Assembly: GCA_002338655.1 (NCBI GenBank)
Contig: DDIU01000036.1
Coordinates: 72,058 to 136,057 of the forward strand
Length of the DNA: 64,000 bases
Direction of reading: 5' to 3'
Source of the DNA: Flammeovirgaceae bacterium UBA1842
GTDB taxonomy: Bacteria > Bacteroidota > Bacteroidia > Cytophagales > Cyclobacteriaceae
The notes under the pieces are model-generated. The model did not search any database and was not told the origin of the DNA. It saw only the letters and a list, made by a program, of their open reading frames with translations. The position numbers and the translations under genes are program-made. Below are positions 25,725 to 36,033 of the stretch, piece by piece (position 1 is the first letter of the stretch; every line of letters begins with the position of its first letter).

Positions 25725-27281
25725 ATGTCATTTAAGAATATTTCAAATTTAAAAAGCGATATACCAGCAGGGTTAGTCGTTTTTCTTATCGCCCTACCTT
25801 TGTGTTTGGGCATTGCCCTTGCCTCTGGGGCACCATTATTTTCCGGACTTATTACTGGGATAGTCGGGGGTATAGTAGTAGGTTCATTAAGTGGTTCCTC
25901 ACTAAGTGTAAGTGGTCCAGCAGCAGGTCTCACTGTCATTGTGTTGGGGGCTATCGCCAGCTTGGGTTCTTTCGAAGCTTTTTTATTAGCTGTAGTGATT
26001 GCAGGTATATTCCAACTTATTTTAGGGTATGTACGGGCCGGAATCGTAAGTCATTATTTCCCATCTTCAGTAATCAAAGGAATGCTATCCGCCATTGGTA
26101 TCATTCTGATCCTTAAGCAGATACCACATGCTTTTGGCAACGATATCGATTTTGAAGGAAACATGGATTTTTTACAGTCTGATGGAAATAATACTTTCTC
26201 AGGTATTGTCAATGCGCTGGATTTTATTGAACCTGGGGCATTGCTTATTTTTCTGGTGTCTATAACTATCATTCTTATTTGGGAACGAACACCTTTAAAA
26301 AATAAGGCTTTTTCTAAACTAGTTCCTGCCGGTCTGGTTGTGGTGGTGTTAGGAGTACTTCTAAATCAGGCTTACTTAAGCTTATCACCTAATATGTTTC
26401 TAAGTGGCAATCATGTAGTATCCATTGGTAACGGGTCAGGTATTGCCAATTTTTTCAGTCAGTTCAGGTTCCCAGATTTTTCACAGATCGCTAACCCAGA
26501 TATTTATATAGTAGCTATGACAATAGCCGCGGTAGCAAGTATCGAAACCTTACTTTCGATAGAGGCAATAGATAAAATGGATCCTAAGAAAAGAATAACC
26601 TCAACTAACCGTGAATTAAAGGCCCAAGGTGTTGGAAACATTATCAGTGGATTGATTGGTGGCCTGCCTATGACTTCTGTAATAGTGAGAAGCTCGGCAA
26701 ATGTGGATGCGGGGTCAAAATCAAGGATGTCAGGCATTATCCATGGTATCTTCTTATTGGTTTCGGTAACTTTTCTAACTCAGATCATAAATTTGATTCC
26801 ACTGGCATCACTCGCTGCCATTCTTGCACTTGTAGGTTACAAGTTGGCCCGAGTGTCACTTTTCAAACAAATGTATGCGCTCGGTTGGGATCAGTTTATA
26901 CCATTTCTTGTCACTATCGTTGCCATATTGCTGTCTAATCTCCTTACCGGAATTGCTATCGGAATGGTTGTATCTGTCTTTTTCATATTAAGAAACAATT
27001 ACAAGTTTCCTTTTTATTACCATAGTGATGAGTCACATCAAAGCAAAAAAATTATTATAAAATTATCAGAAGAGGTAACTTTCCTAAACAAAGGTAGTTT
27101 GTTGATGGTTTTAAGGGATATCCCTGATAACTCAGAAGTTTTAATAGATGGTTCTTTTACACAAAACATTGATCACGATATTAAAGAAGTGATTCAGAAT
27201 TTTGCCACTTCTGCCAATCATCGGGGCATCAAACTTGAATTAAAATCTGTTAATACATGGAAAGATCACTCTGTGAGGTAA
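25725..27281 (+). CDS. SulP-family inorganic anion transporter
   Basis: The 518-residue protein starts with the SulP signature DIPAGLVVFLIALPLCLGIALASGAP, has GSLSGSSLSVSGPAAGLT, and about 12 membrane segments. A short STAS-like domain (about 435-510, SEEVTFLNKGSLLMVLRDIP) closes it. Likely substrates are bicarbonate or sulfate; Bacteroidota SulP genes beside carbonic anhydrase carry bicarbonate, but no such neighbour is seen here. Confidence 0.9.
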   Translation: MSFKNISNLKSDIPAGLVVFLIALPLCLGIALASGAPLFSGLITGIVGGIVVGSLSGSSLSVSGPAAGLTVIVLGAIASLGSFEAFLLAVVIAGIFQLILGYVRAGIVSHYFPSSVIKGMLSAIGIILILKQIPHAFGNDIDFEGNMDFLQSDGNNTFSGIVNALDFIEPGALLIFLVSITIILIWERTPLKNKAFSKLVPAGLVVVVLGVLLNQAYLSLSPNMFLSGNHVVSIGNGSGIANFFSQFRFPDFSQIANPDIYIVAMTIAAVASIETLLSIEAIDKMDPKKRITSTNRELKAQGVGNIISGLIGGLPMTSVIVRSSANVDAGSKSRMSGIIHGIFLLVSVTFLTQIINLIPLASLAAILALVGYKLARVSLFKQMYALGWDQFIPFLVTIVAILLSNLLTGIAIGMVVSVFFILRNNYKFPFYYHSDESHQSKKIIIKLSEEVTFLNKGSLLMVLRDIPDNSEVLIDGSFTQNIDHDIKEVIQNFATSANHRGIKLELKSVNTWKDHSVR

Positions 27282-27354
27282 GGAAACTGGGATATCCTTT
27301 CAACTAATAATACGTGAGTTGCGTTATACCTTTTGAATTTATAATTTGACACCT

Positions 27355-29007
27355 ATGAGAAAAATACATAAAATCTGGATACTTCCCATTTCGATTCTTC
27401 TGGTTATAACGTCTTTGTCCTTTACCAATCCAGGAGAACGCTACTTCGAGATAGCCAAAAATCTGGATATTTTTGCAACGCTCTTTAAGGAAGTGAATGC
27501 GTTATATGTGGATGAGGTTAATCCAAATACGACCATCAAAATAGGTATTGATGCGATGTTAAATTCACTTGATCCTTATACCAATTATATCCCTGAAGAT
27601 GATATTGAAGACTTTCGTACCCAAAGTACTGGACAATATGGGGGTATTGGAGCATTAACCAGTAAAATAGAAGGGAAAATCAAAATTGTTATGGTAATGG
27701 AGGGCTACTCTGCCCAAAAAAATGGTCTAAAAATAGGAGATGAAGTTCTAAAAATTGACGGTATTGATATTACCAACCTTGACAGGGAACAAGCAAGTGA
27801 TCTTATGAAAGGTCAGGCTAATTCTGATGTGTCCATTACAGTCAAAAGATTCAATGAACCATACCCCATAACTTTAAATTTCAAACGGGAAAAAGTAAAA
27901 ATTCACAATGTGCCCTATTTTGGAATGGTGTCCAGTGATATCGGATATCTCAAATTATCAGAATTCACCATAGATGCAGGCAAAGAAGTACGAAATGCGG
28001 TGTCGAAGTTAAAGGCCGAAGGTGCAAAAAAAATCATCCTAGATGTTAGGGGCAACCCGGGTGGCCTGCTCATGGAGGCGGTGAATATTACAAACGTATT
28101 TTTACCGAAAGGAAAAGAGGTAGTAGCCACCAAAGGAAAAATAGAAGACAATAACCAATCCTATAAAACTTTAAATCAGCCGGTTGATATAGATATACCA
28201 CTTGTGGTACTAATCAATAGTGGGAGTGCATCTGCATCAGAGATTGTTGCTGGCACTATTCAGGACTATGATCGAGGGGTGGTTATTGGACAAAAATCCT
28301 TTGGTAAAGGTTTGGTTCAGATCACTCGTCCATTAACTTACAATGCACAGTTAAAGGTGACTACCGCTAAATATTATACCCCAAGTGGACGTTGCATACA
28401 GGCGCTGGACTACACACATCGAAATGAAGATGGAAGCGTGGGCAAAGTACCTGACTCACTAAAAGCGGAGTTTAAAACAGCCCATGGTAGATCTGTTTTT
28501 GATGGTGGTGGTATTGATCCTGATATTACGGTAGAAAAAGAGTCCCTTTCACCTATTGCTTATACATTGTATACCAAGGGATTTATTTTTGATTTCGGTA
28601 CGGAATACTATTATGGCCACCCCACTATTGCAGATGCTAAAAGTTTCAAATTAACCGACCAGGAATATGAAAATTTTAAACAATGGCTAAAGGGCAAGGA
28701 CTACAGCTATTCCACACGGGTGGAAAATAACCTTAAAAACCTAGAGGATAATGCCAAAAAAGAAAAGTACTATGATGACATTAAAACCCATCTAGAAGAG
28801 TTAGAGGGTACATTAAAGCTGAGTAAAGCCAATGATCTTGACGATTTCAAATCACAAATAAAAGCACTGCTTGAAGAGGATATTACTTCGCGCTATTATT
28901 TGGAAAGAGGCTCTATTGAATCTTCTTTTGACGCTGATGATGATATTATTGAGGCAATGAAAATCTTGAACGACAAAGAAAAATACAAAAAAATACTAAA
29001 GCTTTAA
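27355..29007 (+). CDS. S41 family C-terminal processing peptidase
   Basis: ATG 27355 gives 550 residues with an N-terminal signal/anchor (IWILPISILLVITSLSF), a PDZ domain (about 85-165, with QYGGIGA and GLKIGDEVLKIDG), and the protease core with DVRGNPGGLL and the catalytic serine in NSGSASASEI followed by the lysine in SFGKGLVQ. A C-terminal helical extension is rich in Lys and Glu. It would trim envelope proteins in the periplasm. Confidence 0.92.
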   Translation: MRKIHKIWILPISILLVITSLSFTNPGERYFEIAKNLDIFATLFKEVNALYVDEVNPNTTIKIGIDAMLNSLDPYTNYIPEDDIEDFRTQSTGQYGGIGALTSKIEGKIKIVMVMEGYSAQKNGLKIGDEVLKIDGIDITNLDREQASDLMKGQANSDVSITVKRFNEPYPITLNFKREKVKIHNVPYFGMVSSDIGYLKLSEFTIDAGKEVRNAVSKLKAEGAKKIILDVRGNPGGLLMEAVNITNVFLPKGKEVVATKGKIEDNNQSYKTLNQPVDIDIPLVVLINSGSASASEIVAGTIQDYDRGVVIGQKSFGKGLVQITRPLTYNAQLKVTTAKYYTPSGRCIQALDYTHRNEDGSVGKVPDSLKAEFKTAHGRSVFDGGGIDPDITVEKESLSPIAYTLYTKGFIFDFGTEYYYGHPTIADAKSFKLTDQEYENFKQWLKGKDYSYSTRVENNLKNLEDNAKKEKYYDDIKTHLEELEGTLKLSKANDLDDFKSQIKALLEEDITSRYYLERGSIESSFDADDDIIEAMKILNDKEKYKKILKL

Positions 29008-29085
29008 TTCCGAGACTTCATTAAAGTTGATGTTTAATGGGGTCATAGAAAAATACAGCTATTGATACCATTTCTTTTTTATCCA

Positions 29086-29125
29086 AAAAGTCCATTATCA
29101 GGAACGACCCCGATAATGGACTTTT
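29086..29125. terminator. Bidirectional terminator between the S41 protease and glnN
   Basis: A perfect 14 bp inverted repeat (AAAAGTCCATTATC 29086-29099 with 29112-29125) gives a T run on both strands. It sits between two convergent genes. Confidence 0.85.
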
Positions 29126-29156
29126 AAAATCATGAAAAAGAATGGCTTAAATTCCC

Positions 29157-31310
29157 TTAAAAGAGCATTTCCCTATATTTCACTAGAGGCCAATCTTCAT
29201 TGTCGACTATCAACTCCAGTTTGTCAACGGCATAACGGATTTTGTCAAAATATTTGATTTTCACATCATCACAATAGGCCAGTGCTTTCTTCCTATTATC
29301 AACTATCTTATTGATCCGTTTTCTTTCTTCGGTCATATTTTCAACTTCACGCTGAATGGTTTCGATGTAATCTGACATTGAGTCGATCATCTTCAGTACC
29401 TGCGTATTTTTTATACCCAGACCGTTCAGTCCGTTAGCATTTTTTATCAACTTATTTTGATAAGCTATAGCGGTAGGCACAATATGATTCAGTGCCAGAT
29501 CACCCATTACCCTAGACTCAATCTGTATTTTCTTAATATAATTTTCCCACCTTATTTCGTTACGGGCTTCAATTTCCGTTTCATTAAGTACACCATGCTT
29601 AATGAATATACTTTTGGCCTTTTCAGTAAGGTATGCATCTATTGCCCTAGGTGTATCCTTTATATTGGATAAGCCTCTTTTCTTTGCTTCCTTCAACCAT
29701 TCTTCAGAATATCCATCACCTTCAAATCTAATGGCATTTGACTCCTTAATGTACTTACGCAACACATTTACTATTGCCAAACGCTTATCCGTTCCCTTAT
29801 TGATATCCTTTTCTACAGCATTGTAAAACTGAGTGAGTTGCTCAGCTACAATTAGGTTAAGGACTGCCATCGGTGTTCCAGGATTATCGGTGCTACCTAC
29901 AGCCCTGAACTCAAATTTATTTCCGGTAAAAGCAAATGGAGAGGTTCTATTTCTATCTGTATTATCAAGTATAATTGGTGGAATTTTGTCGATCCCCAAC
30001 TTCATATACATATTGTCGCCTTTTTCGACTTTTACGTTTCCATTTTTCTCCAATTCGTCAAGCACGTTCGTTAGCTGTGAGCCCAAGAATACCGACATGA
30101 TCGCTGGAGGTGCCTCATTGGCTCCAAGTCGATGGTCATTACCGGCTGACGCAATACTGGCTCGTAATAAATCAGCATACTCATGAACCGCTTTCACAGT
30201 GGTAATTAAAAAGATTAAGAACAGTAGATTTTCCCTTGCACTGCTACTGGGCTGAAATAAGTTTACACCTGTATTGGTAATTAATGACCAGTTATTGTGC
30301 TTTCCAGAGCCATTTAACTTTGCAAATGGTTTTTCGTGGAACAACACCTTCAGCCTGTGACGTTCAGCTACTTTGGACATCACATCCATTAACAATAAGT
30401 TGTGATCGGTAGCAATATTGATGTCTTCAAATAATGGAGCCACCTCATATTGGCTGGGGGCAACTTCATTATGCCTGGTACTGACCGGAATACCTAGTTT
30501 CAAAGCTTCAATTTCAAAATCCTTCATGAAATTGTAAATCCTGGGAGGTATCGATCCAAAATAATGATCATCCAACTGCTGACCTCTAGCAGGGTTATGT
30601 CCAAACAAGGTTCTTCCCGCCATTACCAAATCAGGTCGGCTAGAGTAGAGTGCTTTGTCTATCACAAAATATTCTTGTTCACAACCTAACGAAGCCCTTA
30701 CGCGTGTTATTTTCTTGTCAAAAAGTTGACAAACTTTAGTGGCAGCAATGTCAATAACTTCAACGGCTTTTAGCAAAGGAGCTTTATTGTCAAGTGCTTC
30801 ACCAGTATAGGATACAAAAACAGTAGGGATACATAGGGTAACCCCATAAATAAACATGGGGGAACTTGGATCCCATGCGGTATATCCACGAGCTTCAAAA
30901 GTACTTCTGATCCCACCATTGGGAAATGACGATGCATCTGGTTCTTGTTGAACCAATGTAGTGCCTTTAAACCTCTCTATACCTGATTGGGCATCGAAAA
31001 AAGTATCATGTTTTTCAGCCGTAGCACCATTAAGTGGTTGAAACCAATGGGTATAATGGGTAGCACCTTTACTTATGGCCCATAATTTAGCAGCAGAGGC
31101 CACTGCATTGGCAGTTTCTGAATCTATTTTCTGTCCATCATCTATGGCAATTTTTACTTTTTTAAAAACATCAGATGCCAAAAGTTTTTCCATTTGGTCA
31201 ATGCCAAAAACATCAGCAGCAAAAAATTCTGATATTTTTCCATTTTCTTCAACTTGAATTTTGGGTCGATTGTTAGCTAAGTCAAGTGCTTTGAAACGCA
31301 GGTGTGCCAT
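29157..31310 (-). CDS. glnN: Glutamine synthetase type III
   Basis: The 717-residue length and the sequence are those of GSIII, the large dodecameric glutamine synthetase of Bacteroidota and cyanobacteria. The N-terminus has FFAADVFGIDQMEKLL, the family segment ATHYTHWFQPLNGATAEKHD is intact, the ammonia/glutamate site follows in GCEQEYFVID, and NEVAPSQYEVAP and FAKLNGSGKHNNWS are present. It makes glutamine from glutamate and ammonia with ATP. A promoter with a TATATTTG element lies just upstream. Confidence 0.96.
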   Translation of the reverse strand: MAHLRFKALDLANNRPKIQVEENGKISEFFAADVFGIDQMEKLLASDVFKKVKIAIDDGQKIDSETANAVASAAKLWAISKGATHYTHWFQPLNGATAEKHDTFFDAQSGIERFKGTTLVQQEPDASSFPNGGIRSTFEARGYTAWDPSSPMFIYGVTLCIPTVFVSYTGEALDNKAPLLKAVEVIDIAATKVCQLFDKKITRVRASLGCEQEYFVIDKALYSSRPDLVMAGRTLFGHNPARGQQLDDHYFGSIPPRIYNFMKDFEIEALKLGIPVSTRHNEVAPSQYEVAPLFEDINIATDHNLLLMDVMSKVAERHRLKVLFHEKPFAKLNGSGKHNNWSLITNTGVNLFQPSSSARENLLFLIFLITTVKAVHEYADLLRASIASAGNDHRLGANEAPPAIMSVFLGSQLTNVLDELEKNGNVKVEKGDNMYMKLGIDKIPPIILDNTDRNRTSPFAFTGNKFEFRAVGSTDNPGTPMAVLNLIVAEQLTQFYNAVEKDINKGTDKRLAIVNVLRKYIKESNAIRFEGDGYSEEWLKEAKKRGLSNIKDTPRAIDAYLTEKAKSIFIKHGVLNETEIEARNEIRWENYIKKIQIESRVMGDLALNHIVPTAIAYQNKLIKNANGLNGLGIKNTQVLKMIDSMSDYIETIQREVENMTEERKRINKIVDNRKKALAYCDDVKIKYFDKIRYAVDKLELIVDNEDWPLVKYREMLF

Positions 31311-31349
31311 AAAATGTGAGATGTGGTTCGTTTTTTAACTATGTTTGCG

Positions 31350-31377
31350 CAAATATAATATAATTTTTATTTCACAA
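31350..31377 (-). promoter_or_regulatory. Promoter of glnN
   Basis: On the minus strand TTG (31377-31375), a 17 nt spacer and TATATTTG (31357-31350) match the Bacteroidota TTG/TAnnTTTG form; the ATG lies about 40 bp downstream. Confidence 0.6.
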
Positions 31378-31817
31378 GGTGTTTTTATACCCATGTTACT
31401 TAATTTAATATAATTTTTTTCTAAATGTAGCTAAATAATAGCTATTAAATGGTTCAAGGGCAAATTTGATGAATGATTCACTAGAAATATACTATGGCTG
31501 TCAATAATTGTTCCTATTGAGTGGCAATAACAACCCAGATGCCCATCATTCGTTCATTTAAAGTATTAAACGTTTATTTTTGCACCCTCACCTTTACTTT
31601 TTTGCAAGTTTGATTTAAAAATCAGATTAAAAATCACACCCATCGAATAATTTTTTAACATTTTTTTATTTTTTTTCAGACTTATTTTCATATAAGGCAA
31701 TCAATAACATTGATTCTAAATCTTATATTATAAGTGTAGAATGTAATTATTTAAACAATATGTAATTATTGTACTTAATCAAGAAGTAGCCGAATTCAAG
31801 CCCCATAATAAAAATAA
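31378..31817. other. AT-rich intergenic region between glnN and the peptide gene
   Basis: About 440 bp without a convincing gene. It has long A/T runs and no clear inverted repeat with a T tract. Apart from promoter elements at both ends I see no defined feature. Confidence 0.5.
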
Positions 31818-31849
31818 TTTGGATATTAGGTATGCCTACTATATCTTCG
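31818..31849 (+). promoter_or_regulatory. Promoter of the short peptide gene
   Basis: TTTG (31818-31821), a 20 nt spacer and TATCTTCG (31842-31849, one mismatch from TAnnTTTG) place the transcript start near 31856. This favours ATG 31888 as the start and excludes the longer in-frame reading from 31819. Confidence 0.55.
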
Positions 31850-31887
31850 CAGCGAATTTAATTTTTAACCAAAAAACCAACACAATC

Positions 31888-32028
31888 ATGACTACTGAAA
31901 ACAAAAGATCAACCAAGAAAGATCAAAACAAAAATGCTTTAATCAATACTTTATACTCTAAGTATTCAAATAATGATAAAAATTTAAGCCCTGCTTGCAT
32001 GACTTGCGAAGCTGGTGGTGGGTTATAA
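31888..32028 (+). CDS. 46-residue Cys/Gly-tailed peptide, RiPP-precursor-like
   Basis: The peptide has a charged N-terminal half rich in Lys, Asn and Asp (MTTENKRSTKKDQNKNALI), a middle with Tyr and Ser, and the tail LSPACMTCEAGGGL with a Cys-x-x-Cys pair and three glycines. A charged leader-like part and a Cys/Gly-rich end are typical of ribosomally made, modified peptides of Bacteroidota, but no known class signature is matched. It is 83 bp upstream of a WHxF-domain gene on the same strand and has its own promoter. It could also be an unmodified small metal-binding protein. Confidence 0.65.
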   Translation: MTTENKRSTKKDQNKNALINTLYSKYSNNDKNLSPACMTCEAGGGL

Positions 32029-32111
32029 AATACTTATTTATTAGGCTTACTAATTAGATTTGTATTTAAATAATTACAATAAATTATTTATCACTATTTC
32101 AATATTACGAT

Positions 32112-32606
32112 ATGTCACAATTGGCTGAGGCACTTGATAGCGTAGATGTACTTGAGTGCGAAAATGAAGAAAATATTATCTTAGGCTTTATGGATCGCTA
32201 TGACGTATCCCATGAAGAAGCCAAAGATATTTTCGAGGAGACCAAAAAATGGTTGTACCTAGCATCACAAAGTGAAGAAGAGAGTGTATTTATTGATCAG
32301 CCCTTGCTCATCATCGATGAAATGTGGCACACCTTCATTCTTCATACCAAGCAATACTATAATTTTTGCCTGCGTAACTTCAAAAAGATAATCCATCATT
32401 TGCCAACATTGCCTCAAGAAAAAGAGGCCTATCAATTGGCATATGAAACTAATCCATCTCTAATGATGCGAGAACATGAAAACAAGATGAAAAAACAATT
32501 CAGCTTGATTTATGATCATTTGGGTGCAGAAACACTGTTGAAATGGTACGATACCATTCCACAAAAATATACTCCGGATTATATTAAATCCATCAAGAAA
32601 GCTTAA
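32112..32606 (+). CDS. GRDP-like protein with WHxFxLHTxxYxxFC motif
   Basis: The 164-residue protein has the striking stretch DEMWHTFILHTKQYYNFC (residues 69-86), which matches the W-H-x-F-x-L-x-T-x-x-Y-x-x-F-C pattern of the glycine-rich-domain-protein-like family. The conserved Trp, two His and Cys could form a metal or heme site. The remainder is helical, ending WYDTIPQKYTPDYIKSIKK. The biochemical role of the domain is unknown. It follows the short Cys-rich peptide gene and is closed by a strong terminator, so the pair makes a two-gene unit. Confidence 0.65.
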   Translation: MSQLAEALDSVDVLECENEENIILGFMDRYDVSHEEAKDIFEETKKWLYLASQSEEESVFIDQPLLIIDEMWHTFILHTKQYYNFCLRNFKKIIHHLPTLPQEKEAYQLAYETNPSLMMREHENKMKKQFSLIYDHLGAETLLKWYDTIPQKYTPDYIKSIKKA

Positions 32607-32627
32607 TCATTTTTTTTCCTCATGGAT

Positions 32628-32664
32628 AACCCTGATTGTATATATGTATATAATCAGGGTTTTT
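32628..32664 (+). terminator. Terminator of the peptide/WHxF unit
   Basis: AACCCTGATT (32628-32637) pairs with AATCAGGGTT (32652-32661), the alternating TA loop extends the stem, and a T run follows. Confidence 0.9.
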
Positions 32665-32738
32665 CATTTCGCCATTAATTTTTTTATTGCAGCCTTAAAC
32701 TTAATTTCGTCATTCAAATTGTTTGATTGATTGAATTG

Positions 32739-35700
32739 ATGTCTAGAGTCCTTAATACTATTTGCTTTCTCTTTATATCTTTTTGTGTATTGGCGCAAGA
32801 AAATTGGGGTGGGCAGTATTTTATTAAAAATTATACCAGTAAAGAGTATAATGCTTCCTTTTCAAATTGGAGGGTCATTCAATCGCAAGCAGGTACATTA
32901 TTTTTTGGCAACTTAGAAGGACTTCTCACCTTTGACGGCAATAGATGGAGTAAACCTCTAGATTTATTTATTTCAGCTATTTCAGAAAATACTAAGGGTC
33001 AATTATATATTGGAACGAAAGGTGATTTTGGGTATTTAGAAACCAATGAATTTGGTGAAATAAATTTTACATCATTAAAACCATGGTTGAAAAACAATAT
33101 TGAATTAACCTCTGTAATTTGGACTATAGTTCCCACAGAAGAAGGAGTATATTTTTTTTGTAAACAAGGTATTTTTTACTGGAATGGTCAGTCCATTAAG
33201 GTTTGGCCTACAGAATACCGAACTAAAATACTTTTTCAGGACTATCTGTATTCCATAAAACCTAAAGTTGGATTGGTAAGATTAACCAATAATTCAGATG
33301 AGCAAATTAAAGGAACAGAAGAACTAGCTAATGATAATTTATCTTTTTTACAACGAACAGAAGACATGATGATAATTGGCACTAGACAAAATGGTTTTCA
33401 TAAACTAAGTAAGTCTGGTCAATTAGCCATAGTAGATGGTAATGCACAGGATTTTCTGGTTCAAAATGATTTTTTTGATTGTATAGTCAATCCCAACAAT
33501 AAGTATCAGGCTTATATTGCTGGTACATTGAAAGGTGGTGTTGGCCTAATTGATAAAAACTTCAATTTGACAGAAGTTATTGATACTAAACGCGGCATAC
33601 AAAGTAATATTATTAAAGGATTAACTCTAGACACAAATGACAACCTTTGGTGTGCAATGCAGGAAGGCATTTCTTTTGTTGAGCTCTCTTCCCCTTGGAA
33701 ATCATGGGAAAATTCAAAAATTGAAGGAACTCCTTGGTGTATAAAAAGAGTAAATTCAATTCTTTATGTTGGTACAACAAGGGGTCTCTATTATTTTGAT
33801 GTAGATAGGTTTAGAAAGGTTAACGGGATTAATTCCAAAGTTTGGTCCTTAAGTACTATTACAAAAGGAAATACCAAAGATTTAATGGTTGCTACTGAGT
33901 ATGGTCTGTTTAATGTTTCTAAAAATAAGGTCACTCTACTAAATTCAGATGTAATCAATCATATAATTACACCAAGTTATTTAGACGGATCAGTTGTAGT
34001 ATCCAGATCAGCTGGTTCGATAAGTCTATTATATCATGAAGGAAATAGATATCGTGAGAAATTAATAATTCAGTTAGATAGTAAAGATCAAATCATAAGT
34101 AATTCTGAAGAAGATAATTTGGGTAACATATGGCTTGGAGCTAACAATAAAGGGGTTTATAAATTAAGCAAAATAAACGAAAATAGTCCACAATCAAAAT
34201 TATACACCTCATTGGAAGGATTATTTGGAAACCTTGAGCCTTCCATTATATCCATCAAAGACCATTTAATGGTAGGTACTGAATCCGGTTTATTCAAATA
34301 TGACCAACTGACTGATCGATTTTCACAGTTCAATAATATTTCAGACAATATAAACCGAATGGCCGTTTTAAATGATTCAACTATTTATGCTAGTATTAGA
34401 TTAAATAATGGTCAATATCGAATTGTCAAATATATTCTAAACAAAGATGGATCTACTATTAAAATTGTCAAACCATACTCCAGATTAGAGACAAGTGCAG
34501 TTTTATTTATATATCCCGACATCAATGGCATTACTTGGTTCGCCACCTCTGATGGGCTCTTTAGTTTCGATGAGAATGTAAAAAAAGATTATGAAGTCCC
34601 TTACAATACCTTGATCCGAAAGGTGACTAATCTGGATTCATTAGTATTTGCTGGCTCCTATTCAGAAATTCAAGACAATTCCAATATCCCATCTTTTGTT
34701 CTTGATCAGCCCAAATCCTATGAGCCCACTTTCGATTATAATAGAAACTCCATTCGATTTGAATATGCGGCCACCAGTTATGAGCTGCCCGAAAAGAATA
34801 TGTATAGTTATTATTTAGAAGGCAATGATAAAAACTGGTCTGCCTGGAGTACGGAAAACGTCAAAGAATATAATAATCTAAGTGCAGGTGCCTACACTTT
34901 TCAGGTAAAATCCAAAAACATCTATGACAATGAAGGGCGAACGGCCACTTATCGTTTTTATATCTTGGCCCCTTGGTATCAAACCACATGGGCTTATGGG
35001 TTATTTACTGTATTAGGTGTTCTTACTATTTGGTTTATTGCCCTTGCCTATTCTTATCGGGTGCGTCAGCAGCGAAAAAGGTTGAAATTGATAGTCGCTG
35101 ATAGAACTTTTGAGGTGCTGTCGCAGAAAAAAGAAATTGAAAAGCAAAACTTACTTCTTAAAGATCAGAACGAAGAGATTACGCTACAGCGCGACAATAT
35201 CAATGTGAAGAATCAGGAGTTACAAATGTCACAGGAAGAAATCCTGTCAATTAATGAGAAACTCCATGAGCTTAATGCCCTGCTCGAAAAGAAAGTGGAA
35301 CAACGTACCTCAAAAATAAAAACCACACTTAAACAACTTCAGAAAACAAACTCTGAACTTGACACCTTCATATACCGTGCGTCACATGACTTAAAAGGCC
35401 CCATAAGCCGAATCCATGGCCTTACCTCATTGGCAAAACTTGAATCGACAAGCCCCAATGACCTGAAATATTATGAACTGATTGAACTGGTGGCCAAAGA
35501 CATGCAAAAACTGCTTTCCAAATTGACACTGGTACATGAAGTCATCAATCATCATATTGATTTACAGCCCATTGATTTGCCCACAGTGATATCTGGGGTT
35601 CGTGATAGCATCAAATTTCTTGATACCACTGCAGAAAACACCAAATATGCTTTTGAACTAGAAAGTGCCTTGCAATTAAAATCCGATCCTTTTTTAATTA

Positions 35701-36020
35701 CTATCATACTTTCTAACCTCATGGAAAACTCCTTGATTTTTAGAAAAATTTACCCTGGCATAGAGCAACGCATCTTCATTAAATCACATCAGGATGATGA
35801 CAATTTCTATTTCAGCATCTCTGATACAGGAATAGGTATTTCAGAAGAGCATATTGAGAGCATCTTCAACATGTTCTTTAGGGGTTCAGACCAATCCAAA
35901 GGAAGTGGACTGGGTCTTTACCTCGTTCAGATGGCTGTTGAAAAACTAAACGGTAAAATAAAGGTAGAAAGTCAATTTGGCGAATCAACGACTTTTAGTG
36001 TTACCATTCCAAAAAAATAG
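32739..36020 (+). CDS. Sensor histidine kinase with beta-propeller, Y_Y_Y and kinase domains
   Basis: ATG 32739 gives 1093 residues: a signal peptide (VLNTICFLFISFCVLAQ), a long periplasmic seven-bladed-type propeller region (about 25-650), a Y_Y_Y domain (about 655-745, with AGAYTFQVKSKN), a membrane helix (TWAYGLFTVLGVLTIWFIAL), a coiled coil (about 785-865), an H-box RASHDLKGPISRIHGL, and a HATPase domain with DTGIGISEEHIESIF and GSGLGLYL. Unlike Bacteroides hybrid systems it has no receiver or AraC domain, so it must signal to a separate regulator. No response regulator gene is nearby. Confidence 0.9.
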   Translation: MSRVLNTICFLFISFCVLAQENWGGQYFIKNYTSKEYNASFSNWRVIQSQAGTLFFGNLEGLLTFDGNRWSKPLDLFISAISENTKGQLYIGTKGDFGYLETNEFGEINFTSLKPWLKNNIELTSVIWTIVPTEEGVYFFCKQGIFYWNGQSIKVWPTEYRTKILFQDYLYSIKPKVGLVRLTNNSDEQIKGTEELANDNLSFLQRTEDMMIIGTRQNGFHKLSKSGQLAIVDGNAQDFLVQNDFFDCIVNPNNKYQAYIAGTLKGGVGLIDKNFNLTEVIDTKRGIQSNIIKGLTLDTNDNLWCAMQEGISFVELSSPWKSWENSKIEGTPWCIKRVNSILYVGTTRGLYYFDVDRFRKVNGINSKVWSLSTITKGNTKDLMVATEYGLFNVSKNKVTLLNSDVINHIITPSYLDGSVVVSRSAGSISLLYHEGNRYREKLIIQLDSKDQIISNSEEDNLGNIWLGANNKGVYKLSKINENSPQSKLYTSLEGLFGNLEPSIISIKDHLMVGTESGLFKYDQLTDRFSQFNNISDNINRMAVLNDSTIYASIRLNNGQYRIVKYILNKDGSTIKIVKPYSRLETSAVLFIYPDINGITWFATSDGLFSFDENVKKDYEVPYNTLIRKVTNLDSLVFAGSYSEIQDNSNIPSFVLDQPKSYEPTFDYNRNSIRFEYAATSYELPEKNMYSYYLEGNDKNWSAWSTENVKEYNNLSAGAYTFQVKSKNIYDNEGRTATYRFYILAPWYQTTWAYGLFTVLGVLTIWFIALAYSYRVRQQRKRLKLIVADRTFEVLSQKKEIEKQNLLLKDQNEEITLQRDNINVKNQELQMSQEEILSINEKLHELNALLEKKVEQRTSKIKTTLKQLQKTNSELDTFIYRASHDLKGPISRIHGLTSLAKLESTSPNDLKYYELIELVAKDMQKLLSKLTLVHEVINHHIDLQPIDLPTVISGVRDSIKFLDTTAENTKYAFELESALQLKSDPFLITIILSNLMENSLIFRKIYPGIEQRIFIKSHQDDDNFYFSISDTGIGISEEHIESIFNMFFRGSDQSKGSGLGLYLVQMAVEKLNGKIKVESQFGESTTFSVTIPKK

Positions 36021-36033
36021 ACAGCAACGCTCC

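Noticed and set aside
29457..30186. Plus-strand open frames inside glnN
   Set aside because: They mirror conserved glutamine synthetase codons and are shadows of that gene.
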